From: Bacteroidota bacterium
GTDB lineage: Bacteria > Bacteroidota > Bacteroidia > Chitinophagales > Chitinophagaceae
Direction of reading: 5' to 3'
Assembly: GCA_947448725.1 (NCBI GenBank)
Contig: CANFOM010000024.1
Coordinates: 1 to 33,771, forward strand
DNA: 33,771 nucleotides
Part shown: positions 1-7,730 of the stretch, piece after piece
Layout of the letters: each line of letters begins with the position of its first letter
Numbering within the stretch: position 1 is the first letter of the stretch
Program-made: the position numbers and the translations under genes
The notes under the pieces: generated by a model
The model's database searches: none
Told to the model about the DNA's origin: nothing
What the model saw: the letters and a program-made list of their open reading frames with translations, nothing else

Positions 1-380
1 TAGAGGCGAAGGAATTAAGGTCAAGTGTGATAATGAATAATGGCAATGGAACTTTTAGCATCAAGGCCTTGCCAACGGAAGCTCAATTTTCGCCAGTGTA
101 TGGCCTCGCGGTGGGCGATTATGATGGGGATGGCAAGCAGGATATCTTACTAGGAGGTAATTTTTATGAGAGTAAACCCGAGGTAGGAATCTACGATGCG
201 AGCTATGGTTTGCTCTTAAAAGGAGACGGCAAAGGCAATTTTACCAAAGTGCCTGAAAAGGAAAGTGGTATAGTAATTAAAGGGGCTATAAGAAGTATTT
301 TGGGAATCAAAGTCGGCAAAAAAAATGTATTTTTAGTATCGAAAAATAACGAAGCGCCAGCGCTAATTATTCAAAATTAA
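1..380 (+). CDS. FG-GAP/VCBS repeat protein, C-terminal fragment (5' end outside window)
   Basis: The reading frame is open from position 3, so the GTG at 27 is internal and the true start lies upstream of the window. About 125 residues remain. They contain one calcium-binding FG-GAP motif (DYDGDGKQD) followed by a Gly-rich strand and a conserved tail. The tail closely resembles the end of the complete FG-GAP/UnbV lipoprotein at 2882-6211: SSV, then Y/F-rich VYGLAVGDYDGDG against IYSFAVQDYDKDH, then YDASYGLLL against YDAGYSTLL, then a closing ESG segment. The two are therefore paralogues that bracket the DUF1080 and GMC genes. The family is an extracellular beta-propeller; its ligand is unknown. 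The next gene starts 29 bases downstream on the same strand, so it is probably the upstream member of the same operon. Whether an UnbV domain is present cannot be seen here. Confidence 0.85.
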   Translation, partial: EAKELRSSVIMNNGNGTFSIKALPTEAQFSPVYGLAVGDYDGDGKQDILLGGNFYESKPEVGIYDASYGLLLKGDGKGNFTKVPEKESGIVIKGAIRSILGIKVGKKNVFLVSKNNEAPALIIQN

Positions 381-409
381 AACGGGTCAAAAAATTAAAA
401 CCTCCCAAC

Positions 410-1087
410 ATGAAATACTTCATTAGTAGTTTATTTCTATTTTTCTGCTTAACCTCAATAGCCCAAAAATCAAGTAAAGACTTTGTCTCTATTTTTAATG
501 GTAAAAATTTAAATGGCTGGCATTCTTTTTTAAAAACTAAGGGAGTGAATTACGATCCTGAAGCAGTTTTTAAAATAGAGAACAATTTATTACATATTTC
601 AGGCAAAGAATTTGGTTATATCATGACCGATAAAGTGTATGAGAATTTTGATATGATTGTAGAATTTAAATGGGGCACTAAAAAATTTCCACCTAGAGAT
701 GCCGATACCACCAAGAGAGACAATGGTATTTTATTTGCCATACCACCAACAACCGTTGATAAAGTTTGGCCAGGGGGCGTAGAATGTCAAATTCAAGAAA
801 GAGATTTAGGTGATATCTGGTTAATTGACAGCGCTACGGTAGAAATAGACGGGAAACGCACACCGCCTACAGATTATTATAGAGTGATGAAAAAAGCCAA
901 CGGAGAATTTCCTACTGGAGAGTGGAATAAAGTAGAAATTATTGTAAACAATGGTAATATTACTTATATCGTGAATGGCATAAAAGTGAATGATGCCAAA
1001 AATCCAAGTCGCAAAGATGGCAGAATATTAGTGCAATCGGAAGGGGCTGAAATTTTCTATAGAAGCATTAAAATTAAAGAATTATAA
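410..1087 (+). CDS. Secreted DUF1080 / 3-keto-disaccharide hydrolase family protein
   Basis: 225 residues. Residues 1-18 form a Sec signal peptide with a hydrophobic Phe/Leu core and probable cleavage after SIA, before Gln19. No lipobox Cys follows, so the mature protein is probably periplasmic or exported. The body is one DUF1080 domain (Pfam 3keto-disac_hyd, a concanavalin-like beta sandwich). It opens with the family hallmark FVSIFNGKNLNGWHSF, has a central NGILFAIPP and GGVECQIQERD segment, and ends with GRILVQSEGAEIFYRSIKIKEL. Characterised members hydrolyse 3-keto glycosides made by GMC-type sugar 3-dehydrogenases, which fits the GMC oxidoreductase starting 11 bases downstream. The domain is also common in Bacteroidota as an accessory domain of unproven function, so the substrate is inference. 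ATG start at 410 has no clear Shine-Dalgarno, normal for the phylum. Confidence 0.9.
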   Translation: MKYFISSLFLFFCLTSIAQKSSKDFVSIFNGKNLNGWHSFLKTKGVNYDPEAVFKIENNLLHISGKEFGYIMTDKVYENFDMIVEFKWGTKKFPPRDADTTKRDNGILFAIPPTTVDKVWPGGVECQIQERDLGDIWLIDSATVEIDGKRTPPTDYYRVMKKANGEFPTGEWNKVEIIVNNGNITYIVNGIKVNDAKNPSRKDGRILVQSEGAEIFYRSIKIKEL

Positions 1088-1098
1088 AAATAGAAAAC

Positions 1099-2841
1099 AT
1101 GGGAGAGATCAAAAACGATTCAACCAATTTAAATACAAAAGCGAAGGATCAAAATACCTACGATGCAATTGTTATTGGTTCTGGAATTAGTGGTGGCTGG
1201 GCTGCCAAGGAATTAACCGAGAAGGGATTAAAAGTATTGATGTTGGAAAGAGGGCGCAATTACGAACACATCAAAGATTACAAAACGGCCAATAAAGATC
1301 CTTGGGAATTTGAGCACCGTGGCACTGCGACGGCACAATACAAAAAAGACAATCCAGTTATTTCCAAAGACTGGGCGATGTATGGTACTGCTGCAAGAGA
1401 GCAATATCAGGATTTGTGGGTCAATGAAAAAGAATGTCCTTATGTTCAGGAAAAACCTTTCGCTTGGTGGAGAAGTTATCAATTAGGAGGAAGATCTACC
1501 TTATGGGGTCGACAATCTTACCGATTAAGTGATATTGATTTTGAAGCCAATGCAAAAGAGGGTGTAGGTGTGGATTGGCCAATCAGGTATAAAGATATTG
1601 AAGCATGGTATACCTATGTTGAAAAATTTGCAGGCATTAGTGGTTCCAGAGATGGCTTGCCGCATTTGCCGGATGGACATTTTCAACCAGCCATGGAATT
1701 GAATTTTGTAGAGAAGGATGTAGCTAGCAGAATCAAAAGTCATTATAAAAATAATAGACACATGATTATTGGACGTACTGCTAATTTAACACAAGATCTT
1801 CAAGGACGAACAGCATGTCAATATAGAAATAGATGTATGGAAGGTTGTCCATTTGGAGGTTATTTTAGTACACAATCTTCTACCTTGCCTGCTGCCACTG
1901 CGACGGGTAATTTAACCGTGCGACCTTGGAGTATTGTTACTAAAATTAACTATGATAAAAATACTAAAAAAGCAACAGGCGTAGAAGTGTTGGATGGAGA
2001 GACCAACAAGATGTATACCTTTAATGCGAAAATTGTTTTCTTAAATGCATCGGCATTAAATAGTGCTTGGGTATTAATGAATTCAGCAACAGATGTTTGG
2101 GAAAATGGATTAGGAAGTTCAAGTGGTGAGCTAGGACACAATATCATGGACCATCATTATATGCTAGGTGCGCAAGGAACTATTGAAGGTTTTGAAGACA
2201 AATATTATTATGGACGTAGAGCCAATGGTTTTTATATTACCAGGTTCGCCAATTTATACGGAGATAAAAGAGATTTCTTAAGAGGCTATGGTTTTCAGGG
2301 GGCTGCAAGTAGAGAAGGATGGAGTAGAGAAGTTGCCGAATTAAATATCGGAGGTGATTTTAAAGAAGCGCTAACAGAGCCAGGTGCCTGGACCATTGGT
2401 GCCACTGGTTTTGGAGAAATTCTTCCTTATCATGATAATAAAATTACTTTAAGTAAAACTGTAAAGGATAAATGGGGCTTACCTGTATTAGTGATGGATG
2501 CAGAGCTAAAAGAGAATGAATTAAAAATGCGTAAGGATATTTTGAAAGAATTGGTAGAAATGTTTGAAGTAGCGGGCGTAAAAAATGTTACTACTTGGGA
2601 CAGCAAAGAATATGCGATTGGACAAGGGATACATGAAATGGGTACTGCCAGAATGGGGCTTGATCCCAAAACTTCTGTATTAAATGGGAACAACCAGGTA
2701 TGGGATGCGCTCAATGTATTTGTAACCGATGGAGCATGTATGACATCCAGTGCTTGCCAAAATCCATCCTTAACTTATATGGCACTTACGGCAAGAGCTG
2801 TTGACTTTGCAGTAACGGAGTTGAAAAAAGGAAATTTATAA
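1099..2841 (+). CDS. GMC family FAD-dependent oxidoreductase
   Basis: 580 residues. Residues 21-52 form the FAD Rossmann fold (DAIVIGSGISGGWAAKEL, with the ribose-binding acid in VLMLERG). The family catalytic pair is visible as His512 (GIHEMGTARMG) and Asn555 (NPSLTYMALTARAVD) at the C-terminus. Cys240, Cys246 and Cys250 form a CysX5CysX3Cys cluster (CQYRNRCMEGCPFGG), as in sugar- and gluconate-dehydrogenase-like GMC proteins. There is no Sec or Tat signal, so export would need a partner; the gluconate-2-dehydrogenase subunit 3 that often accompanies this family is absent from the window. It follows the DUF1080 gene by 11 bases and precedes the FG-GAP lipoprotein by 40, so the three are probably co-transcribed. 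The likely role is oxidation of a sugar or sugar-alcohol hydroxyl, possibly at C3 to feed the DUF1080 hydrolase. Family is certain; substrate is inferred. Confidence 0.92.
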   Translation: MGEIKNDSTNLNTKAKDQNTYDAIVIGSGISGGWAAKELTEKGLKVLMLERGRNYEHIKDYKTANKDPWEFEHRGTATAQYKKDNPVISKDWAMYGTAAREQYQDLWVNEKECPYVQEKPFAWWRSYQLGGRSTLWGRQSYRLSDIDFEANAKEGVGVDWPIRYKDIEAWYTYVEKFAGISGSRDGLPHLPDGHFQPAMELNFVEKDVASRIKSHYKNNRHMIIGRTANLTQDLQGRTACQYRNRCMEGCPFGGYFSTQSSTLPAATATGNLTVRPWSIVTKINYDKNTKKATGVEVLDGETNKMYTFNAKIVFLNASALNSAWVLMNSATDVWENGLGSSSGELGHNIMDHHYMLGAQGTIEGFEDKYYYGRRANGFYITRFANLYGDKRDFLRGYGFQGAASREGWSREVAELNIGGDFKEALTEPGAWTIGATGFGEILPYHDNKITLSKTVKDKWGLPVLVMDAELKENELKMRKDILKELVEMFEVAGVKNVTTWDSKEYAIGQGIHEMGTARMGLDPKTSVLNGNNQVWDALNVFVTDGACMTSSACQNPSLTYMALTARAVDFAVTELKKGNL

Positions 2842-2881
2842 TAGTGTTTTGAATACAACTAAGCCAATAACTATCATTGCA

Positions 2882-5800
2882 ATGAGGTATCTACATTTAC
2901 TCTTTGTGGTAGTAGTTACTGGCTTATTTTTTGCTTGCAATACAAAGCCGTCCACCTTATTTACATCCATCTCGGAAAAGGAGTCTGGCATTCATTTTCA
3001 AAATAGCGTCAACGATACCGATTCGCTCAATATCTTAGATTATTTATATTACTACAATGGCGGTGGTGTAGCTTTAGGCGACTTTAACAATGATGGGCTA
3101 GTAGATATTTACTTTACTTCCAATCAAGCGTCTAATAAATTGTATTTAAATAAAGGCAATTTTAAATTTGAAGATATTACTGCTGCGGCAGGAGTAGGCG
3201 GAACTGGAAATTGGAAAACGGGCGTTACTTTGGTAGATATTAATAATGATGGTTTATTAGATATTTATGTATCGGAAGTAGGTGCCTATAAAAGTTTTAC
3301 GGGTCGCAACGAATTGTTTATTAATAAGGGAGAAATTACTTTACCCAATGGAGAAAAGAGCCTGGAGTTTTCAGAGCAGGCGCATGAATATGGCATAGAC
3401 GTGTTAGGCTTTAATACACAAGCTGTATTTTTTGATTATGATCATGACAATGACCTAGATTTATTTATAGTCAATCATTCAGTACATTCTAATCGCAGCT
3501 ATGGCAATGCCTCTATTCGAAATACAGTAGATGAAGCAAGTGGGGACAAGCTTTTTAGAAATGACAGCCAAGCCAATCATCCTAAGTTTACAGAAGTAAC
3601 TAAGCAAGCAGGTATCTATAGCAGTGTAATTGGTTATGGTTTGAATGTGGCAGTGGCAGATGTAAACAATGATGGATGGGATGATATTTATGTTTCCAAC
3701 GATTTTCACGAAAATGATTATTATTATATCAATAATAAAAATGGAAGTTTCTCTGAAATCAATAAACAAGCTTTTGGGCATGAAAGCCGCTTTTCGATGG
3801 GCAGTGCTATTGAGGATATGAACAATGATGGGTGGTTGGATATTATCACCTTAGACATGTTGGCCCCAGATGAGAAAACAATTAAGTCAAGTTTTTCTGA
3901 TGATCCATTAGATATTTATAATTTTAAATTAACCTACGGGTATCATCATCAATATTCTCGAAACAGTCTACAGCTAAATGTGGGGCAAGGTTTACAATTT
4001 AGTGATATTGCCTTGTATGCAGGCATCGCTTCTACGGATTGGAGTTGGTCACCACTCGCTGCCGATTTTGACAATGATGGAATAAAAGATTTATTTGTAA
4101 GCAATGGAATTGTTCGCAGACCCAATAATTTAGATTTTATTAATTTTTATTCAGCAAAAAATGCCAACGATACCAGTCGCGCATCTAATTTAAGCTCGAT
4201 ACAAAAAATGCCAGAAGGCAAGTTGAATAATTTTATATACAAAGGGTCATCTAGCTTACAATTTAGCGACAAAACCAAGGATTGGGGTATTACCCAACAA
4301 GGTTTTTCCAATGGTGCTGCCACCGCAGATTTGGACAATGATGGTGATTTAGATGTGGTGGTCAATGCCATCAATGGCCCGGCCATCTTGTATAAAAACA
4401 ATTCCAATCAAACTCCAGGAAATCATTATTTAGATATTTTATTAAAAGGAAGTGCGCAAAACATCAACGGAATTGGCGTTAAGGTTAAGCTACAAGTAGG
4501 CAAGGATAAACAATTTGGCTACTTAAATGCTACAAAGGGATTTGAAAGTGCTTCTTTGCAAAATATACATTTTGGAACAGGAAAGGACAGTGTCATTCAG
4601 TTGGTGGAAATTATTTGGCCTGATGGTAAGACGCAAATACTTCCAAATGTAAAATCTAATCAACGACTGGTTATTGCTTATGCCAATGCCCTTCAACCTG
4701 TAGATTCAACAAAGGCAATCTCAGAAAAACAGAACCCAATTTTTGCCGACCTTTCTGAAAAAATAAAAATTCCTTTTGTGCACCAAGAAAATGATTTTAA
4801 TGATTTTAGTAGTCAGGCCTTTATTCCAAGTATGGTATCTACACAAGGACCTAAAGTAGTAGTAGGGGATGTTAATGGAGATGGGATAGAGGATTTTTTT
4901 ATAGGGGGCGCCAAAGGACAAGCGGGGAAATTGTTTATACAATTAAGTACTGGTCAATTTGTTTCGTCCAGTGAAAATACATTTCATCAAGATGCTGCGT
5001 TTGAAGATGTGAATGCACTATTTTTTGATGCTGATGGCGACAAAGACCTTGACTTGTATGTAGTAAGCGGAGGCAATGAATCAGAAACTGAAAACACAGA
5101 AGACAGATTGTATCTAAATGATGGAAAAGGAAATTTTACTAAAGCAATCAACTTTTTAAAATTGACGGGTAATAAATCGGTAGCCATAGCCGCAGACCTA
5201 GACCATGATGGAGATTTAGATTTGTTCATTGGCGGCAGGGTAGTGGCTAATAGTTATGGCACAATTCCTAATTCTTATTTATTGATCAATGACGGAAAGG
5301 GACATTTTTCAAAGGCACCTGAAAACTTTGCACCAACGCTTAATCATATTGGAATGGTGACGGATGCAGTTTGGAACGACTATGATCAGGATGGCTACCA
5401 AGATTTGATTATAGTAGGACATTGGATGCCTATTACCATTTTTAAAAACGTTCAAGGGAAAAAACTAGAGAATGTAACTAATAGTTTGCATTTAGAAAAT
5501 ACCAGTGGATTATGGAACACCCTACAGGTAGCCGATTTAAATGGGGATGGATGGGATGATTTTTTACTAGGAAATTTAGGAGAAAATTCAAAACTTACGG
5601 CGAGCCAGCAATTTCCTTTAAAATTATATGTAGGGGACTTGGATAAGAACGGAAAATTGGATCAATTATTAGCAGTGGAGAAGCAAGGCAAATATTATAA
5701 TTTTTTGGGCAAAGATGAAATTGAAAAACAATTGCCAGCGCTAATTAGAAAAAAGTTTTTTAATTATGCAGATATGGCAGGCAAAACCATTGATGAAATT

Positions 5801-6211
5801 TTTGGAAAAAAATTAGAGGAGACCAATCAATTTAAAGCACAAACTTTATCCTCTTCCGTTTTAATGCATACGGCTAAAAATTTATTTAGCATCAGCAAAT
5901 TACCTTACCAAGTACAATGGTATCCTATTTATAGTTTTGCTGTTCAAGATTATGACAAAGATCATATTTTGGATGTAGTGGCAGGAGGAAATTTATATGG
6001 GGTATTGCCCTATGAAGGTAGGTATGATGCGGGTTACAGCACATTATTAATGGGAAGGGGCGGCAATAAATTTCACGCCGCCAATGCAAAAGAATCCGGA
6101 TTGTTAATGAGTGGAGAAGTGAGAAATATTAAAAACATTAAACTTATTTCTGGCAAGAATTGTCTTATTTTTGCGAGGAATAACGATTCAGTCTTGTATA
6201 AGAGCTGGTAA
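2882..6211 (+). CDS. FG-GAP/VCBS repeat lipoprotein with central ASPIC/UnbV domain
   Basis: 1109 residues from the ATG at 2882. A TTG at 2849 would also open the frame, but the ATG gives a compact lipoprotein signal (MRYLHLLFVVVVTGLFFAC), so it is preferred. Seven Asp-rich calcium motifs come first (for example DFNNDGLVD, DINNDGLLD, DVNNDGWDD, DLDNDGDLD). An ASPIC/UnbV domain follows at roughly residues 525-600 (NGIGVKVKLQVG through EIIWPDGKTQILPNV). A second group of about seven motifs follows (DVNGDGIED, DLDHDGDLD, DYDQDGYQD, DLNGDGWDD, DYDKDHILD). The layout is that of CRTAC1-like double beta-propellers, probably Ca-loaded and anchored to the outer membrane. Such proteins in Bacteroidota often lie near SusC/SusD pairs, which would be upstream of this window if present. 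Function is unproven; carbohydrate or surface-protein binding is inference. It is a paralogue of the fragment at 1-380. Confidence 0.9.
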   Translation: MRYLHLLFVVVVTGLFFACNTKPSTLFTSISEKESGIHFQNSVNDTDSLNILDYLYYYNGGGVALGDFNNDGLVDIYFTSNQASNKLYLNKGNFKFEDITAAAGVGGTGNWKTGVTLVDINNDGLLDIYVSEVGAYKSFTGRNELFINKGEITLPNGEKSLEFSEQAHEYGIDVLGFNTQAVFFDYDHDNDLDLFIVNHSVHSNRSYGNASIRNTVDEASGDKLFRNDSQANHPKFTEVTKQAGIYSSVIGYGLNVAVADVNNDGWDDIYVSNDFHENDYYYINNKNGSFSEINKQAFGHESRFSMGSAIEDMNNDGWLDIITLDMLAPDEKTIKSSFSDDPLDIYNFKLTYGYHHQYSRNSLQLNVGQGLQFSDIALYAGIASTDWSWSPLAADFDNDGIKDLFVSNGIVRRPNNLDFINFYSAKNANDTSRASNLSSIQKMPEGKLNNFIYKGSSSLQFSDKTKDWGITQQGFSNGAATADLDNDGDLDVVVNAINGPAILYKNNSNQTPGNHYLDILLKGSAQNINGIGVKVKLQVGKDKQFGYLNATKGFESASLQNIHFGTGKDSVIQLVEIIWPDGKTQILPNVKSNQRLVIAYANALQPVDSTKAISEKQNPIFADLSEKIKIPFVHQENDFNDFSSQAFIPSMVSTQGPKVVVGDVNGDGIEDFFIGGAKGQAGKLFIQLSTGQFVSSSENTFHQDAAFEDVNALFFDADGDKDLDLYVVSGGNESETENTEDRLYLNDGKGNFTKAINFLKLTGNKSVAIAADLDHDGDLDLFIGGRVVANSYGTIPNSYLLINDGKGHFSKAPENFAPTLNHIGMVTDAVWNDYDQDGYQDLIIVGHWMPITIFKNVQGKKLENVTNSLHLENTSGLWNTLQVADLNGDGWDDFLLGNLGENSKLTASQQFPLKLYVGDLDKNGKLDQLLAVEKQGKYYNFLGKDEIEKQLPALIRKKFFNYADMAGKTIDEIFGKKLEETNQFKAQTLSSSVLMHTAKNLFSISKLPYQVQWYPIYSFAVQDYDKDHILDVVAGGNLYGVLPYEGRYDAGYSTLLMGRGGNKFHAANAKESGLLMSGEVRNIKNIKLISGKNCLIFARNNDSVLYKSW

Positions 6212-6253
6212 TTTTTTTTGACTTAGTTGTATATTAGTTTACTAGTTCTTTAT

Positions 6254-6275
6254 TAAGCGTATCGCTTTTATTTTT
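6254..6275 (+). terminator. Weak hairpin plus T-rich run after the FG-GAP lipoprotein
   Basis: A 5-bp stem AAGCG-TAT-CGCTT (6255-6267) is followed by a T-rich stretch TTATTTTT. The stem is short, so this may only partly separate the upstream operon from the haloperoxidase-like gene at 6299. Confidence 0.3.
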
Positions 6276-6298
6276 CAACCACTTAGCAATTTCATTTT

Positions 6299-7624
6299 AT
6301 GAAAAACATCAAATATTTATTGATTCTTACTTTATTTCAATATGCATGTAATTCTGCATCTGATTATAAAACAATAACGCATAATCCAGATTTGTATGCC
6401 AATACGGTGCATGAGCTCAATCAAGTAGTGATGGGTAATAATTTTAGTCCTATAGTGGCTTCACGCAACTATGCTTATGCAGCCATTGCAGGCTATGAAG
6501 TAACTGCTGCTGGTTCACCTGGTCAATACCAAAGTCTTGTAGGACAATTAAAAAATTTAGAAGCGATACCTCCACCAGAAGATACTACCAATATTGATTT
6601 CCCATACGCCTCAATTGTTGCTTATTGTATGGTGGGTGAAGCGGTAACTTTTCCAGAAGGAAGTATGAAAGCTTATACAGATAGTTTGCATCAATTAGTG
6701 AAAGCGCATGGCATGCCAAGTAAGATGATCGAAGCTTCAGAAGCCTATGCTAAAAAAGTTGGTGGAGCCGTAATGGCCTGGAGTAAAAAAGATCATTATG
6801 CGCAAACAAGAAGTGCAGAAAAATATACAGTGAAAGACATTCCAGGTAGATGGGTGCCCACGCCGCCCATGTATGCTTCTGCTGCAGAGCCCCATTGGAT
6901 GGAAATAAGAACCATGGTATTGGATAGTGCTAATCAATTTAGACCTATTGCCCCACCTATATTTAATGTAACAGACAAAAAAAGTGAGTATTATAAAAAT
7001 GTGATGATGGTGAAAAATGCGGTAGATAGTTTAACAGATGAGCAAAAACATATTGCTAATTTTTGGGATGACAATCCTTTTAAAATGAATATTGCAGGAC
7101 ATGCTATGTTTAGTACAAAAAAATTCTCTCCTCCGGGTCATTGGATGAGTGTTGTGGGTATTGCCAATAAAACTGCAGGTCAGGATTTTAATACAGCCAC
7201 TTATGCATTTGCTAAAACAGCTATTGCTTTATTTGATGCATTTATTCATTGTTGGGATGCGAAGTATACTTATAATACTATTCGCCCCGAAACAGTTATT
7301 AATAAATATTTTGATCCTAATTGGAGACCATTGTTGCAAACGCCGGCCTTCCCCGAATATACTTGCGGACATTCGACCATTTCTTCTTCTGCTGCAGAAG
7401 CTTTAACCAGTGTGTATGGTGATAATTTTTCTTATACCGATTCTACCGAATTAGAATTTGGTATAGCCAATAGAAAATTCACCTCTTTCAGACAAGCTGC
7501 AGATGAAAATAATTGGGCACGGTTTTATGGAGGCTTGCATTATCACAATTCATGTATTACGAGTACCGCACAAGGCAGGCTGGTAGGCAATTGGGTAGTG
7601 ACGCATTTGAAAATGAAGAAATAA
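6299..7624 (+). CDS. Vanadium-dependent haloperoxidase / PAP2-family lipoprotein
   Basis: 441 residues. Residues 1-17 look like a lipoprotein signal (MKNIKYLLILTLFQYAC; the lipobox is loose, as is common in this phylum). The C-terminal half carries the vanadate/phosphate pocket of the vanadium chloroperoxidase and acid-phosphatase superfamily: Lys322 and Arg329 seven residues apart (KYTYNTIR), Gly357-His358 in FPEYTCGHS, then Arg408 and His414 six residues apart (RFYGGLH). These spacings match the classical enzyme (Lys353/Arg360, Gly403-His404, Arg490/His496). The serine that normally precedes Gly-His is Cys356 here. The protein could be a haloperoxidase, a phosphatase, or a non-redox relative; the sequence does not decide. 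It lies 87 bases after the FG-GAP lipoprotein on the same strand and should be exported to the same compartment. Confidence 0.85.
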   Translation: MKNIKYLLILTLFQYACNSASDYKTITHNPDLYANTVHELNQVVMGNNFSPIVASRNYAYAAIAGYEVTAAGSPGQYQSLVGQLKNLEAIPPPEDTTNIDFPYASIVAYCMVGEAVTFPEGSMKAYTDSLHQLVKAHGMPSKMIEASEAYAKKVGGAVMAWSKKDHYAQTRSAEKYTVKDIPGRWVPTPPMYASAAEPHWMEIRTMVLDSANQFRPIAPPIFNVTDKKSEYYKNVMMVKNAVDSLTDEQKHIANFWDDNPFKMNIAGHAMFSTKKFSPPGHWMSVVGIANKTAGQDFNTATYAFAKTAIALFDAFIHCWDAKYTYNTIRPETVINKYFDPNWRPLLQTPAFPEYTCGHSTISSSAAEALTSVYGDNFSYTDSTELEFGIANRKFTSFRQAADENNWARFYGGLHYHNSCITSTAQGRLVGNWVVTHLKMKK

Positions 7625-7650
7625 CGATTTTTATAATTTTTTATCAATTT

Positions 7651-7680
7651 CTCATCATTTCTCATCATTTCTCATCATTT
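7651..7680. repeat. 10-bp tandem repeat CTCATCATTT, three perfect copies
   Basis: Three perfect head-to-tail copies of CTCATCATTT are preceded by a degenerate partial copy (ATCAATTT). They sit between the haloperoxidase-like gene and the beta-barrel gene, about 50 bases upstream of the latter's ATG. Short perfect repeats at this position can change copy number by slippage and alter promoter spacing; that effect is inference. Confidence 0.85.
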
Positions 7681-7730
7681 TGCTTTTATTTTGCCAATTA
7701 AATAGCTCAAAACCTATTTAACTAATTGGT

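Noticed and set aside
2849..2881. TTG start for the FG-GAP/UnbV lipoprotein
   Set aside because: It would place 11 polar residues before the lipoprotein signal. The ATG at 2882 gives a normal signal with its Cys.
7149..7406. + strand frame of Leu/Ile-rich residues inside the haloperoxidase-like gene
   Set aside because: It is an out-of-frame shadow. The overlapping frame carries the full set of vanadate-pocket residues.
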